A DNA stretch of 64,000 nt from Niastella caeni. GTDB taxonomy: Bacteria > Bacteroidota > Bacteroidia > Chitinophagales > Chitinophagaceae. The translations under genes were made by a program, and so were the position numbers. The notes below the pieces were generated by a model, which did not search any database, had not been told where the DNA came from, and was given only the letters and a program-made list of their open reading frames with translations. Position 1 is the stretch's first letter. Each line of letters starts with the position of its first letter. This document shows, in pieces, positions 53,840 through 61,827 of the stretch. The DNA is taken from contig NZ_STFF01000001.1 of assembly GCF_004834005.1 (NCBI RefSeq), forward strand, positions 309,347 through 373,346, in the 5' to 3' direction.

Positions 53840-54460
53840 TTATGCAGCGGTTGACAATTCCAACTCCCGGCTTACATATTGTTGCACTTTCTTCATGGCT
53901 ATATTTATACTGTTGTCAATCGTGTTGACTGAAACTTTCATTATATCAGCGATCTCTTTCCGCCCCAATCCCATATCCCGGTATATAAACACTTTCTTCT
54001 GCTTCTCCGGTAATTTCTGTACTGCTTTCAAGGCAATCCGGCTTATTTCCTTTACTACTACTTCGTCGTGGTAATACGCATCTTTATGAGACTGACAATA
54101 GTTTTTATACAGTGGCCTTTTCCGTACTTCCTTTTTATAATGTGTGTGGCAACTGTTCCTGGCCATTATGAACAGGTAACCTTCTGCATTTTTCAGTATA
54201 CTGCTGATGCGGTCGAACTGCAGCCACAGCTTCAAAAAAACTTCCTGCGCCATATCTTCCGCCTCTTCCTTCGATCCTGTATATACATACGCATAACTGT
54301 ACACTTTGTACCAGTTATGTTTGTAAATATTGCCAAAGAACTTCTCTTTTTCTGGCTCGCCCGCCTGTAGCTCTAGCGAAGGCTGGGGCGTCTGCAGTTC
54401 GTTTTTTTCTACTGTCGTATATGTACATTCGGGTTTCATGTTGCAATCCTTTTCATTCAT
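53840..54460 (-). CDS. ECF sigma-70 factor (second, behind FecR)
   Basis: Sigma factor with region 2 (FFGNIYKHNWYKVYSYAYVYTGSKEEAEDMAQEVFLKLW) and region 4 (ALKAVQKLPEKQKKVFIYRDMGLGRKEIADIMKVSVNTIDNSINIAMKKVQQYV). About 35 residues of hydrophilic N-terminus precede region 2. It follows FecR by 26 bases, so both are on one transcript. With the sigma at 55856 this gives two sigma factors beside one anti-sigma factor. Likely targets are the SusC/SusD genes that follow. Confidence 0.9.
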   Translation of the reverse strand: MNEKDCNMKPECTYTTVEKNELQTPQPSLELQAGEPEKEKFFGNIYKHNWYKVYSYAYVYTGSKEEAEDMAQEVFLKLWLQFDRISSILKNAEGYLFIMARNSCHTHYKKEVRKRPLYKNYCQSHKDAYYHDEVVVKEISRIALKAVQKLPEKQKKVFIYRDMGLGRKEIADIMKVSVNTIDNSINIAMKKVQQYVSRELELSTAA

Positions 54461-54486
54461 GCTACATGCTGTATGTCACATGAACG

Positions 54487-55707
54487 TTATCCTTTAATAA
54501 TTAACTTTTTTCCTTCTATTTTGAAATTTACTTCCAACACATTCAGGAGTTTCAACACTTCGGATAAGTTTGCAGTTCGATATATTTTTCCGCTGAATTC
54601 CTCATTGCTTATAGTACCCTCGTACACCACATCGACATCGTACCAGCGGGAGATCTGTCGCATAATAGTTTTCAAATTCTCATTCTTGAAATAGAACAGC
54701 CCATTCTTCCACGCAACTTCCTTGCTAATATTTACACCAGTCTTTACATCAATACTTTTATCTGTTGCCTCTGCCTGCTCGCCTGGCTTTATCATCACCT
54801 GTTGATCTCCCTTTTTCACTTTCACCGCACCTTTCAGCAAGGTGGTCTTCACAGCGCCTTCATCAGTGTATGAATTAACATTAAACACGGTGCCCACTAC
54901 CTGCACTTCCATGCCAGCCACCGAAACTATAAATGGCTTCCGGCTGTTATGGGCAATTTCAAAATACGCTTCACCGGTAATATCAACTCTTCTTTCCTGT
55001 TCATTAAATGCTACAGGAAAACGGATTGAAGAGGAAGAGTTGAGCCAAACAGCACTACCATCAGAAAGTCTTACAGGGTACATTTGTCCCCGCGATGTTT
55101 TCAATGTATTGTATAGCGCTTTCGTTTCCAGGGTCGCATCTCTTTTATACACCAGTTGCCCATCAGCATTCATCACCTGCATGTTTCCCTGTTGCGCCAG
55201 CTTTCCTGAACCGGCACTGTCAAGGTCAATAGCTGAACCGTCTGACAGGATCAATTGTGCTTTATAGCTGCCCGGTGTTACATCATTCTTTAATTCGTTT
55301 TCAACTGGTTGAATTGTAGCAACGGGTTGTTTCGTATCTTTCTTTAACAATAACCAGGCGCCCGTACCAATCACTGCTGTTACTACTGCTGCTGCGGCCA
55401 CTGTTTTCCAAATACTATGCGTGGCGCGCTTCATGGGTGTTACCAGAGCGCCGGGAAAAAGCAGGTCGGTAACGCGTCTTCTTACATCTTCCTTTGTCCC
55501 TTCTATTTCATGACGCTGGTTCAGCTTTGCCTGTAATTCCTCGTCATTCGTTAATGACGCAAAAAGCCGTTTATTTTCCGGTGATGCATTTGTCCAATTA
55601 TCCAGTATTGTTTTTTCTTCTTCGGTGATCTCTCCCTGGTAGTACTTAAATATAAGGCTTCCCACTTCGAACAACTCATTGGATTGATTATAGGATTCTT
55701 CAGCCAT
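54487..55707 (-). CDS. FecR-family anti-sigma factor
   Basis: Membrane-anchored sensor/anti-sigma. Cytoplasmic N-terminus at 1-95 (YYQGEITEEEKTILDNWTNASPENKRLF), one membrane segment at about 107-127 (VAAAAVVTAVIGTGAWLLL), FecR periplasmic domain at about 170-290 (LSDGSAVWLNSSSSIRFPVAFNEQERRVDITGEAYFEI, VVGTVFNVNSY), and the C-terminal DUF4974/STN-like domain (YFKNENLKTIMRQISRWYDVDVVYEG, GKIYRTANLSEVLKLLNVLEVNF). It should relay the STN signal of the SusC at 49.3 kb to the sigma factors. Confidence 0.93.
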   Translation of the reverse strand: MAEESYNQSNELFEVGSLIFKYYQGEITEEEKTILDNWTNASPENKRLFASLTNDEELQAKLNQRHEIEGTKEDVRRRVTDLLFPGALVTPMKRATHSIWKTVAAAAVVTAVIGTGAWLLLKKDTKQPVATIQPVENELKNDVTPGSYKAQLILSDGSAIDLDSAGSGKLAQQGNMQVMNADGQLVYKRDATLETKALYNTLKTSRGQMYPVRLSDGSAVWLNSSSSIRFPVAFNEQERRVDITGEAYFEIAHNSRKPFIVSVAGMEVQVVGTVFNVNSYTDEGAVKTTLLKGAVKVKKGDQQVMIKPGEQAEATDKSIDVKTGVNISKEVAWKNGLFYFKNENLKTIMRQISRWYDVDVVYEGTISNEEFSGKIYRTANLSEVLKLLNVLEVNFKIEGKKLIIKG

Positions 55708-55855
55708 TCATTAAGCATTTAAAAATGTGATCTGATTAAGTTTACTTGCCCTGCCTTAACCGAAAAAAATAACAATTTGGTAACCGTTATATAATAGAAA
55801 CGGATGGCAGAGTCACTTTGTCCAAGAAATTTTAAAATATTTTTTTTTAAGATCT

Positions 55856-56452
55856 CTACAGGTCTAAACCAGCCAGGGCCAGGCAAAAGAATACATAGCC
55901 TTCCTGCGAAAATGCATGCTTCAAATGTTTGATGGCCAAAGACCTTTGTGTAGTTACCGCGCTCTCGGATATTTGTAGAACGGATGCGATCTCCTTCGTC
56001 TTTAAGCCCTTAAAATAGGTAAGAATGAAAATCTCGCGGCACCGGTTGGGCAGTTTCTGCACCTCTTTGTAGATCTTATTGATGAGGTCTGATTCGATGA
56101 TAAGATGATCTGACTGCTTTTTTTCTTCCTCGCTGAGCAGGTGCGTTTCATATTCCCTTTTCACTTCGTTCAACCGTTGTCTGTACCGTAAATAATCAAG
56201 ACACTGGTTACGGATAGTGATATATAAAAAGGCCTTTATATTGTTGGCTGTTTGAAAGTTGTCTTTTAAACTCCAGAATTTACGAAAGACGGTGATCACA
56301 ATGTCCTGCGCCTCTTCGCGATTGCTAACCAGGCGCTCGGCGAAGTATTGCAATTGCGTATAATATTCGTTAAATAAATAATCGAATACCCGGCTGTCGT
56401 TGCTCTTTAAGCCGTCAATAATTTGAGTCTCAGTAAATTGGCTAGATTTCAT
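55856..56452 (-). CDS. ECF sigma-70 factor (first, before FecR)
   Basis: Sigma factor with region 2 (VFDYLFNEYYTQLQYFAERLVSNREEAQDIVITVFRKFW) and region 4 (IYKEVQKLPNRCREIFILTYFKGLKTKEIASVLQISESAVTTQRSLAIKHLKHAF). Typical of the sigma/FecR/SusC/SusD regulators of Bacteroidota. It is 148 bases before FecR on the same strand. The C-terminal end VFFCLALAGLDL is a short hydrophobic tail. Confidence 0.92.
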   Translation of the reverse strand: MKSSQFTETQIIDGLKSNDSRVFDYLFNEYYTQLQYFAERLVSNREEAQDIVITVFRKFWSLKDNFQTANNIKAFLYITIRNQCLDYLRYRQRLNEVKREYETHLLSEEEKKQSDHLIIESDLINKIYKEVQKLPNRCREIFILTYFKGLKTKEIASVLQISESAVTTQRSLAIKHLKHAFSQEGYVFFCLALAGLDL

Positions 56453-56995
56453 TGATTACTCCTGTGGCATTCATAGGGGAATTGAACGTATAATTTAATT
56501 TACTGAAAGACAATGCAATCAATTGCAATGGAATGCTTTGCATTCATTGTAAAAGCCGCGGTATTTTGCGGCGGATGCGCTAGGTTAATGATTATTTGAG
56601 TGCGAGAATAAGGCGGATAGGTTATATGGATAACAGACACCCATACGGCACGAATTTAAGGGGAAAAAACGGCTTATCCAATGGAGCCCGAAAACAAGAA
56701 TTTCCACATTTTCAACATCGACTGGATATTAAGTTACAAAAAAACAGCTTTCTTTATAATTAATGTTACGAATTTAATTTTTTCCCTTACCTATTATTTT
56801 CATACGTTATATCTTAGAAAACAAAGGATTTATGAAAAGATCTGCATAAAAATTCATGCCGTACTACTAACGTCTCCTTGGATAGTGTAATACAATCCAA
56901 TAATTATAATAAGATTCCCTTCTTTGCCAAATTAGCCAATTCCGCTTAAAACGCCTGCTTGTCTTGATCTGACCACTCTATAAGTATGTTTAATC
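56453..56995. other. Gene-free stretch upstream of the first ECF sigma gene
   Basis: Should hold the sigma promoter. The words ATGCAAT, ATTGCA and TGCATT recur at 56510-56545 in both orientations, as short imperfect palindromes. A 69-codon plus-strand frame at 56681 is Phe/Ile-rich and looks like chance. No other feature seen. Confidence 0.4.
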
Positions 56996-57035
56996 AAAAA
57001 AAGCCATCCCGCTTTCGCGGAACAGCTTCTTTTTA
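56996..57035 (-). terminator. Intrinsic terminator after the DUF6266 gene
   Basis: On the minus strand an AAGC/GCTT and TCCGC/GCGGGA stem is capped by a GAAA tetraloop and followed by a run of seven T, 19 bases past the DUF6266 stop. Confidence 0.8.
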
Positions 57036-57053
57036 GGGTACCGATACCTGCCG

Positions 57054-57692
57054 TTAGGTGATCATTACCTCACCCGCATAAGAACTGTCGTAAACAGTTA
57101 CTCCATCGGCTGAAATGAAAGCCACCCAGGCATGTACCTTTTGTCCGCTGAAACCGGGCATTTCAAGAGAACCTGTGCCTGTACTGCGGTCTGGTCCCTG
57201 TATTGTAAATACACTTACTTTATGTGTTTCACAATGCGCAACCAGGATCGCCTTGTCTGTAGGCTTGTTCAGGTTCGAAGCATACCCATAGTTCCATTTG
57301 AACGTAATGGTCTCTGCCACAGTTGACGCAACTGAAGCTCGAAGTAGCCCGTCGCGTTCGCCACGACTTACCATTACCTGGGTGTAATCGATCCTGTAAT
57401 CAGGCGAGTTGCCGGTGACAGCAGTTTTTAATATCTGCTTCACTGCAGCGTTGTAACCTGACATTTTAATTGCCTTTTCGCGGAAACTAATCTTCACCAC
57501 CGATTTGATGGATCGTACAAAGTCAACCACCAGAGACAATTTGGATCTGTGTTCTTCCTGACGTGGGGTGGTAGGTTGATTGCTACGTGTTCCGATACTG
57601 CGGATGTAGTCTACACCATTCCATTTACCACCCACTAATTTGCCGACTTTTCCTTTAAAGGCGCCGTGCATGCCTTCTTCAATTCGTGCCAT
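57054..57692 (-). CDS. DUF6266 family protein
   Basis: A 212-residue protein with the family opening MARIEEGMHGAFKGKVGKLVG and GVDYIRSIGTRSNQPTTPRQ, then a predicted beta-rich C-terminal part (ITFKWNYGYASNLNKPTDKAILVAHC, VHAWVAFISADGVTVYDSSYAGEV). No signal peptide. Function unknown; the start resembles phage-structural-like proteins in layout, but that is weak. It has its own promoter (57782-57813) and terminator. Confidence 0.88.
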   Translation of the reverse strand: MARIEEGMHGAFKGKVGKLVGGKWNGVDYIRSIGTRSNQPTTPRQEEHRSKLSLVVDFVRSIKSVVKISFREKAIKMSGYNAAVKQILKTAVTGNSPDYRIDYTQVMVSRGERDGLLRASVASTVAETITFKWNYGYASNLNKPTDKAILVAHCETHKVSVFTIQGPDRSTGTGSLEMPGFSGQKVHAWVAFISADGVTVYDSSYAGEVMIT

Positions 57693-57781
57693 AAAACTTG
57701 TTTTTAAAATGTGAATGAATAATTGTTAATGCACATAGCGCATGTTCATAACCGGTATTTGTTCAATTGCCTTGTGCGATA

Positions 57782-57813
57782 CAAATGTAAGGTCAATAAA
57801 ATATAAAAAACAA
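57782..57813 (-). promoter_or_regulatory. Candidate promoter of the DUF6266 gene
   Basis: On the minus strand TACATTTG (57782-57789) follows a TTG element 21 bases upstream, a good fit to the Bacteroidota pattern. The leader would be about 80-85 bases. Confidence 0.6.
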
Positions 57814-57923
57814 CAGTGATGAATATCCCACAGCCGTAAACGGTACGATTGAGCCGAAATGGTTCATAATAGCCGAAATTGTACAAAACAGCCGTTTTTG
57901 GTCAAAAGCAGCATGTGAAAACG

Positions 57924-58103
57924 TTCACCTGTTGCTTACCTATGGCTTACCATTCCCTTACCTCCCGCTTACCTGTTGGTTATATTTCCCTTATACATAC
58001 CTTACTATTCCTTTACCTTTTCTTTACCTCACAGGTAGAAAAAGGTAAGTCAGGTATAAAGGAGGTATAAAGAACAAGTAAGACGGGTAGTACAAAAAGG
58101 TTA
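57924..58103. repeat. 11-bp-phased TTACC array turning into GGTA boxes
   Basis: Ten six-base boxes start at exactly 11-base steps from 57924 to 58023: TTCACC, CTTACC (four times), GTTATA, CTTATA, CTTACT, TTTACC, TTTACC. From 58034 the complementary word GGTA appears at 58034, 58044, 58053, 58064 and 58086, then GGTTA at 58099. The two halves form a long imperfect palindrome centred near 58030. No gene fits this stretch. It lies between the DUF6266 promoter and the terminator of the small minus-strand operon. Confidence 0.9.
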
Positions 58104-58141
58104 AGAATAAGTAAAAGCAACCTAATGGTATATAATGCAAA

Positions 58142-58167
58142 ATCCTTCACAGATAACTGTGAAGGAT
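58142..58167 (-). terminator. Terminator of the two-gene minus-strand operon
   Basis: ATCCTTCACAG pairs perfectly with CTGTGAAGGAT over an ATAA loop (11-bp stem), 26 bases past the stop of the gene at 58193. Confidence 0.75.
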
Positions 58168-58192
58168 CTCTAATTTCATGATTACTTATTTC

Positions 58193-58402
58193 CTACATCT
58201 GCCCTACGCCATTCTCGGCCATTCGCCGCATCTTCCTGATCATTCGGCCCGCACGGCGTTCCTGTATATGCCTGGGTATAAAGTCAGGGTCCTTTTCATC
58301 ATGGCACCCGCCACCTCTTTGCTTGATCTTAGCGCGTGGCACTATCACTTTTTTCTTTTTATATCCACGGTTCCTGACCGTTTTCTTATTTCTTAACTTC
58401 AT
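58193..58402 (-). CDS. Small basic hypothetical protein
   Basis: A 69-residue, very basic protein (opens MKLRNKKTVRNRGYKKKKV, later RHIQERRAGRMIRKMRRMAE), with one HDEKD acidic patch. It could bind nucleic acid. It is 18 bases after the gene at 58421 on the same strand and is followed by a perfect-stem terminator, which supports a real operon. Family not recognised. Confidence 0.6.
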   Translation of the reverse strand: MKLRNKKTVRNRGYKKKKVIVPRAKIKQRGGGCHDEKDPDFIPRHIQERRAGRMIRKMRRMAENGVGQM

Positions 58403-58420
58403 AGCAATCGTTTTTAATTA

Positions 58421-58789
58421 TTAGTTGTAATAAATTTCGTGCATTGCCAGCAAACCTAACACGTACTGCTCTACCCGCTTTTCAGAAACGCCTGTGTACT
58501 TAATGAACTCAGTGATGAGCAGCCCACGGCCAGGCGCCTTGCCTTCCTTTTGACGAATTGCGGTAACCAGCCAACTGGCTTCAACAGGCTTTATGCCCAG
58601 GAGGTAAATAATATCTTTCTTATAAAAAACCTTCTTTCTTAAAATCCCTTCATACTTTAGAATATTGTCGAAAAGCGCATCGGGCGGCGCCGTGAAAGCG
58701 CCTTCTGAAACGAAATACATCTCTAATATAGCAAACTCCAGCGGGTTCTCCTTCGGCGTCTTTCCCTTCCTTTTTGATGAACCAGCCAT
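58421..58789 (-). CDS. Hypothetical protein, helical
   Basis: A 122-residue soluble protein with a Lys-rich start (MAGSSKRKGKTPKENPLEF) and a helical core (ILKYEGILRKKVFYKKDIIYLLGIKPVEASWLVTAIRQ, LLITEFIKYTGVSEKRVEQYVLGL). The pattern VFYKKDIIYLLGI...EASWLV could be a helix-turn-helix-like unit, but this is uncertain. First gene of a two-gene operon with the small basic protein. Confidence 0.65.
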   Translation of the reverse strand: MAGSSKRKGKTPKENPLEFAILEMYFVSEGAFTAPPDALFDNILKYEGILRKKVFYKKDIIYLLGIKPVEASWLVTAIRQKEGKAPGRGLLITEFIKYTGVSEKRVEQYVLGLLAMHEIYYN

Positions 58790-59126
58790 ATAGTTTAATG
58801 TTTAATTGTAAAGTCAATATCGCCAGTGGCGTTTGGGTAAACAACTGATGTAAATCAGGAATTATGCCTTCGCGTTGGCATATACATATCTTTTTTTCTT
58901 ATTTTTATGCTACCCATCATTCTTGAAAAAACCATCGGTTAATGGCACTGACATTGGTTGCAGCGTTTTTATCCTTCCAGTAGCTGACAGAATCTGATGG
59001 GCTATCTCACTCTGCTCACCATGGCCGGTCAATAACCAGCCCTCCCTTCAAAACTATAGACATATGTACCTGGCAACGCCTTACCAGCGTGCCTCTTGTT
59101 CGTTAATCAAAACCTTGGGGAATTTC
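58790..59126. other. 337-base divergent intergenic region
   Basis: Holds the start regions of the minus-strand operon and the plus-strand lipoprotein gene. The frame of the lipoprotein gene is open back to 59064, but that extension does not look coding. No terminator, repeat or clear TAnnTTTG box seen. Confidence 0.4.
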
Positions 59127-59570
59127 ATGATGCACATTGTACCAAACCGTGTTACCGGGTTGCGCCCGTTAACATCCTTCGCCTGTATGGCCTTTTTCAC
59201 TGTATTGATCGCCGGGGCCTGTAAAAAAAAGGACGAAAAAGGGGTAACAGAAAGACTGATGAATAAATGGAGCCTCGTTCAAATGTTGGATACCGTCTAT
59301 GCTTCCGGCGCCGCTCCTGTACCTGGCCAATACTCCGGTAAAAGCGGTGATTATATGGACTTCCGGAAAGATGGCAAGCGGTATTCCTTCATCGACAACA
59401 ACTACGACACGGCCAATTACACCTATTCTGAGCAAAATCTCAAAGTGAACGTGAGTGGCCGCAAATACAACATCCTCATCTTAACCGATAATACCATGGT
59501 CCTGCACGAACCTAAATATGCCACCTCTAGTACCGATTATGTTGCTTACAAGATCACGTTGAAAAGGTGA
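59127..59570 (+). CDS. Lipocalin-like lipoprotein of unknown function
   Basis: Lipoprotein signal with lipobox LIAGAC (Cys32). I chose the ATG at 59127, just before a second ATG; the frame is open to 59064. The mature part (about 115 aa) is beta-rich with WSLVQMLDTVYAS near the start, YMDFRKDGKRYSFIDNNYDTANYTYSE in the middle and NILILTDNTMVLHE near the end, the pattern of lipocalin-like small lipoproteins of Bacteroidota. It is followed by a heptad inverted repeat that may end its transcript. Confidence 0.75.
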   Translation: MMHIVPNRVTGLRPLTSFACMAFFTVLIAGACKKKDEKGVTERLMNKWSLVQMLDTVYASGAAPVPGQYSGKSGDYMDFRKDGKRYSFIDNNYDTANYTYSEQNLKVNVSGRKYNILILTDNTMVLHEPKYATSSTDYVAYKITLKR

Positions 59571-59586
59571 ATGGTCAATGGTGAAG

Positions 59587-59698
59587 AACCGCTTTAAGCT
59601 GTAAGCCGTAAGCTACAAGCTGCAAGCAAATACAGCTTCCGCGCAGTGTTTTGTCTTTTGCCTTTCGCTTGCGGCTTGAAGCGTGAAGCTTGTAGCGG
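59587..59698. repeat. Inverted heptad-repeat element between convergent genes
   Basis: Left arm at 59595-59627 is built of TAAGCTG, TAAGCCG, TAAGCTA, CAAGCTG, CAAGC; right arm at 59667-59698 is GCTTGCG, GCTTGAA, GCGTGAA, GCTTGTA, GCGG. Both arms end outward in ACCGCT/AGCGGT. The words equal those of the array at 26049-26125. It sits 17 bases after the lipoprotein stop and 19 before the inhibitor gene end, where a terminator is expected. Confidence 0.9.
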
Positions 59699-59716
59699 TA
59701 TTTCATTAGCACATTA

Positions 59717-60142
59717 TCATTGAATCTGATAACTAATACTAAACTGCTTACCTGCCTTCGACGCGTCTTCCCAGGAACGCCGGTATAAAAATCGGATGGA
59801 ACCATTCTGCACCTGGGTTTGCGGGTTCAGTTCAAATACGTCCATGCCGCCTGCCCCTATGCCGGCATCGGCCTGCGTTCTGTATTGATGCGACACACTG
59901 AAATGATTATTGGGCAGCACCTCCCAATTGTATCCTGTGCCCGGACTGGCGGGCAATTTTATCACTACATGATCATCCATTTTCAATTGCAACTTCCTGC
60001 CATTATCGGCTTCACTTAATTGATACTCCTGCATACAATGCATATTTAAAAAACTAAACAATACTATCAGCACAAATACTACTTCGGCAGGCCATATATG
60101 CTGCTTCGCCATACGCCGTTTATGGGTATTTTGCCTCTCCAT
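59717..60142 (-). CDS. Chagasin-type (I42) cysteine protease inhibitor
   Basis: Exported or membrane-tethered inhibitor of papain-type proteases. N-terminal hydrophobic segment VVFVLIVLFSFLNMHC (signal or anchor; Cys36 follows an imperfect lipobox). The three inhibitory loops of chagasin are visible: SPGTGYNW (about 66-73, cf. NPTTGY), GAGGMDVF (96-103) and RRSWE (121-125, cf. RPW). Length 141 fits the family. The start could be the ATG at 60142 (chosen), 60112, or a GTG at 60178. It is the last gene of a three-gene minus-strand run that begins with a papain-type protease, its natural target class. Confidence 0.88.
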   Translation of the reverse strand: MERQNTHKRRMAKQHIWPAEVVFVLIVLFSFLNMHCMQEYQLSEADNGRKLQLKMDDHVVIKLPASPGTGYNWEVLPNNHFSVSHQYRTQADAGIGAGGMDVFELNPQTQVQNGSIRFLYRRSWEDASKAGKQFSISYQIQ

Positions 60143-60169
60143 AATATAGCCTGCCAAAATAGTTTTGCC

Positions 60170-60214
60170 CCGTGACACGGTTTCCCTTCAACTTAGGTTG
60201 GTACCGTGGCACGG
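60170..60214. repeat. Two CCGTGACACGG-type boxes upstream of the inhibitor gene
   Basis: CCGTGACACGG at 60170-60180 and CCGTGGCACGG at 60204-60214, the first preceded by TTTTGCC. Same box as the three at 29881-29922. They lie between the inhibitor start codon and the end of the gene upstream. Confidence 0.75.
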
Positions 60215-60236
60215 ATTGAATGAAACTTACGACCGC

Positions 60237-60662
60237 TTACCATGCATACATCTCAATGATCTGGTCATTCTCGATCAACACATTTACAAAGGTTTGCTTT
60301 TCCAAAGCATGTGTAGTAAGTATATTAAAGGCAACGATCGAAGAATCTGAGCCACTATACAATTTCTTCCAGCCCAGATCGGTGAGGTTTACCCATGCAT
60401 TGCGCGTTTGGGCAATGGTCCATACACCAACCACTTTCTTATTGGTATGCCACACCCCGGCGCCATAGGCTTCTTCTGCCTGTCCTTTTTCAAACTCTTT
60501 AATAGAGTCGAATGGTGTAGCAAGGGCGCTGCCGCCCGATTTACCGTTCTCTCCTTTTGAAACCGGTAATAAAGGTTGTGCATCCGGAATAATGGTGTCG
60601 CTTACTGATGCTGAAACTGATGCTGCTGACGGCAGTTCAGTTGGTATGTTCTTCTTGGACAT
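60237..60662 (-). CDS. Cytoplasmic protein sharing the C-terminal module of the adjacent papain-type protease
   Basis: A 141-residue protein with an N-terminal Ser/Ala/Pro-rich linker (1-60) and a C-terminal domain at 80-141. That domain matches residues 310-370 of the protease encoded next door: both have RNA(W/Y), then L, then GWK(K/R), and end with II..E.YA. By eye about a quarter of positions are identical. No signal peptide. I chose the ATG at 60662; the frame is open to 60743. It may compete for, or extend, whatever the protease module binds. Family not recognised. Confidence 0.75.
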   Translation of the reverse strand: MSKKNIPTELPSAASVSASVSDTIIPDAQPLLPVSKGENGKSGGSALATPFDSIKEFEKGQAEEAYGAGVWHTNKKVVGVWTIAQTRNAWVNLTDLGWKKLYSGSDSSIVAFNILTTHALEKQTFVNVLIENDQIIEMYAW

Positions 60663-60714
60663 GTTATAATTTTTTGGGTGATTATTACAAACTGATGAAC
60701 TCATGAACCTGCAT

Positions 60715-61827
60715 TTATGCATACACTTCTGTAATGATGCCATCTACAATATGGGCAGAAACATTACGTCCGGCTGTTTTTGCAGTTGCCAGGTCATTCA
60801 ACAGGAGGTAGAAATTGGCATCGTTAGAGGGAGAGATCCTTTTCCAACCTTCGTTACCCAGGTAAGCATATGCATTGCGGTCGCTCTTGTTGTTCCACAA
60901 ACCTCTTACGCTGATATTGTTCAACCAGGCTGTATCAACAAGCGCATCAACACCCTGCATGGCGCTATCGATACCACACTCGCCGTAGCCGATGCGGAAA
61001 TAACCACTTTCGCCCCAGCCTGCGCCCCAACTGTTCTTACAGATCCAGAACTGTTGCGCATCGTTATACCCTACGCAGCATACGCAGTGGCCGCCACGGA
61101 ATTGTGCATTGGCCGATTTACGATACACACCACTGTTATAAGCGAAGAAATCGGAGTATACAGAGAAACAGGCGATCATTGGGCCATTGGTGCTCAACCA
61201 CTCTTTAATAGCGGCAATGTTCGTTTTGTTTGAGTAGGTTTGAACCTTGGTTACACGATTTTGCCAATCGGCGCAACGTCCGGTACAGTTTTGATCGCCG
61301 GGCGTATACGGATAACAGGCTTCATCTGTAACACCGGTAGTTTTATAATTTTCAAGGGCTCTTTCAGGCCACCAGCCGTTACCGCAGTTACGGCTTTCAG
61401 CTCTTGCCAAACAATAAAAGAGGTGAGCTTCGGAATGGTCAACCGCATAAGCGGCATTGTTCTTAATGATCTTGATCCTGCTTTCTACAGCAGCAATGGT
61501 ACCAAAGGCTACGCAGGAACCGCAACTACCCTGGTCTTTAATGGGTGTTAAGAAGTTGAGGCCGCCTTTGTTGCGCCAGTCGAATGATGCCGGAGCGCCA
61601 AACTCATTGCCATAAGCGCTTTTACGTACATTAAAATTAAGCAGGTTGGCCTGGGCCATAGCTTCCTGTTCAGAAAAGCTTGGCTCGCCCGGACCGGGGG
61701 TATAACCCAGGCGTTTGCTCTGCTCTTCTTCTGAGAGTTCAAAGATCATGTTAGTTCCAGCATTCCAGGTGCTGTCATTTTGCAGCAGGTTGCTGCGGAG
61801 CGCATTCAGTTCTTCTGACTTGTTCAT
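60715..61827 (-). CDS. Papain-family (C1A) cysteine protease with extra C-terminal module
   Basis: Complete papain-type catalytic set: Gln99 and Cys105 in IKDQGSCGSCVAFG, His247 in RGGHCVCCVGYND, Asn265 in WICKNSWGAGWGESGYF. A propeptide-like N-terminus of about 80 residues (LSEEEQSKRLGYTPG, then SFDWRNKGG marking the mature start) precedes it. There is no signal peptide, so it is made in the cytoplasm or exported by another route. Residues 306-370 are an added module shared with the next gene. First gene of the protease/module/inhibitor run; gaps of 52 and about 94 bases. Confidence 0.92.
   Translation of the reverse strand: MNKSEELNALRSNLLQNDSTWNAGTNMIFELSEEEQSKRLGYTPGPGEPSFSEQEAMAQANLLNFNVRKSAYGNEFGAPASFDWRNKGGLNFLTPIKDQGSCGSCVAFGTIAAVESRIKIIKNNAAYAVDHSEAHLFYCLARAESRNCGNGWWPERALENYKTTGVTDEACYPYTPGDQNCTGRCADWQNRVTKVQTYSNKTNIAAIKEWLSTNGPMIACFSVYSDFFAYNSGVYRKSANAQFRGGHCVCCVGYNDAQQFWICKNSWGAGWGESGYFRIGYGECGIDSAMQGVDALVDTAWLNNISVRGLWNNKSDRNAYAYLGNEGWKRISPSNDANFYLLLNDLATAKTAGRNVSAHIVDGIITEVYA

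Noticed and set aside
56681..56890. 69-codon plus-strand frame
   Set aside because: Low-complexity Phe/Ile/Tyr content in an A+T-rich intergenic stretch, without other support.
57879..58070. 63-codon plus-strand frame across the 11-bp array
   Set aside because: The 11-base period is not a multiple of three and shifts the reading frame at each step, so the array is not a coding repeat.
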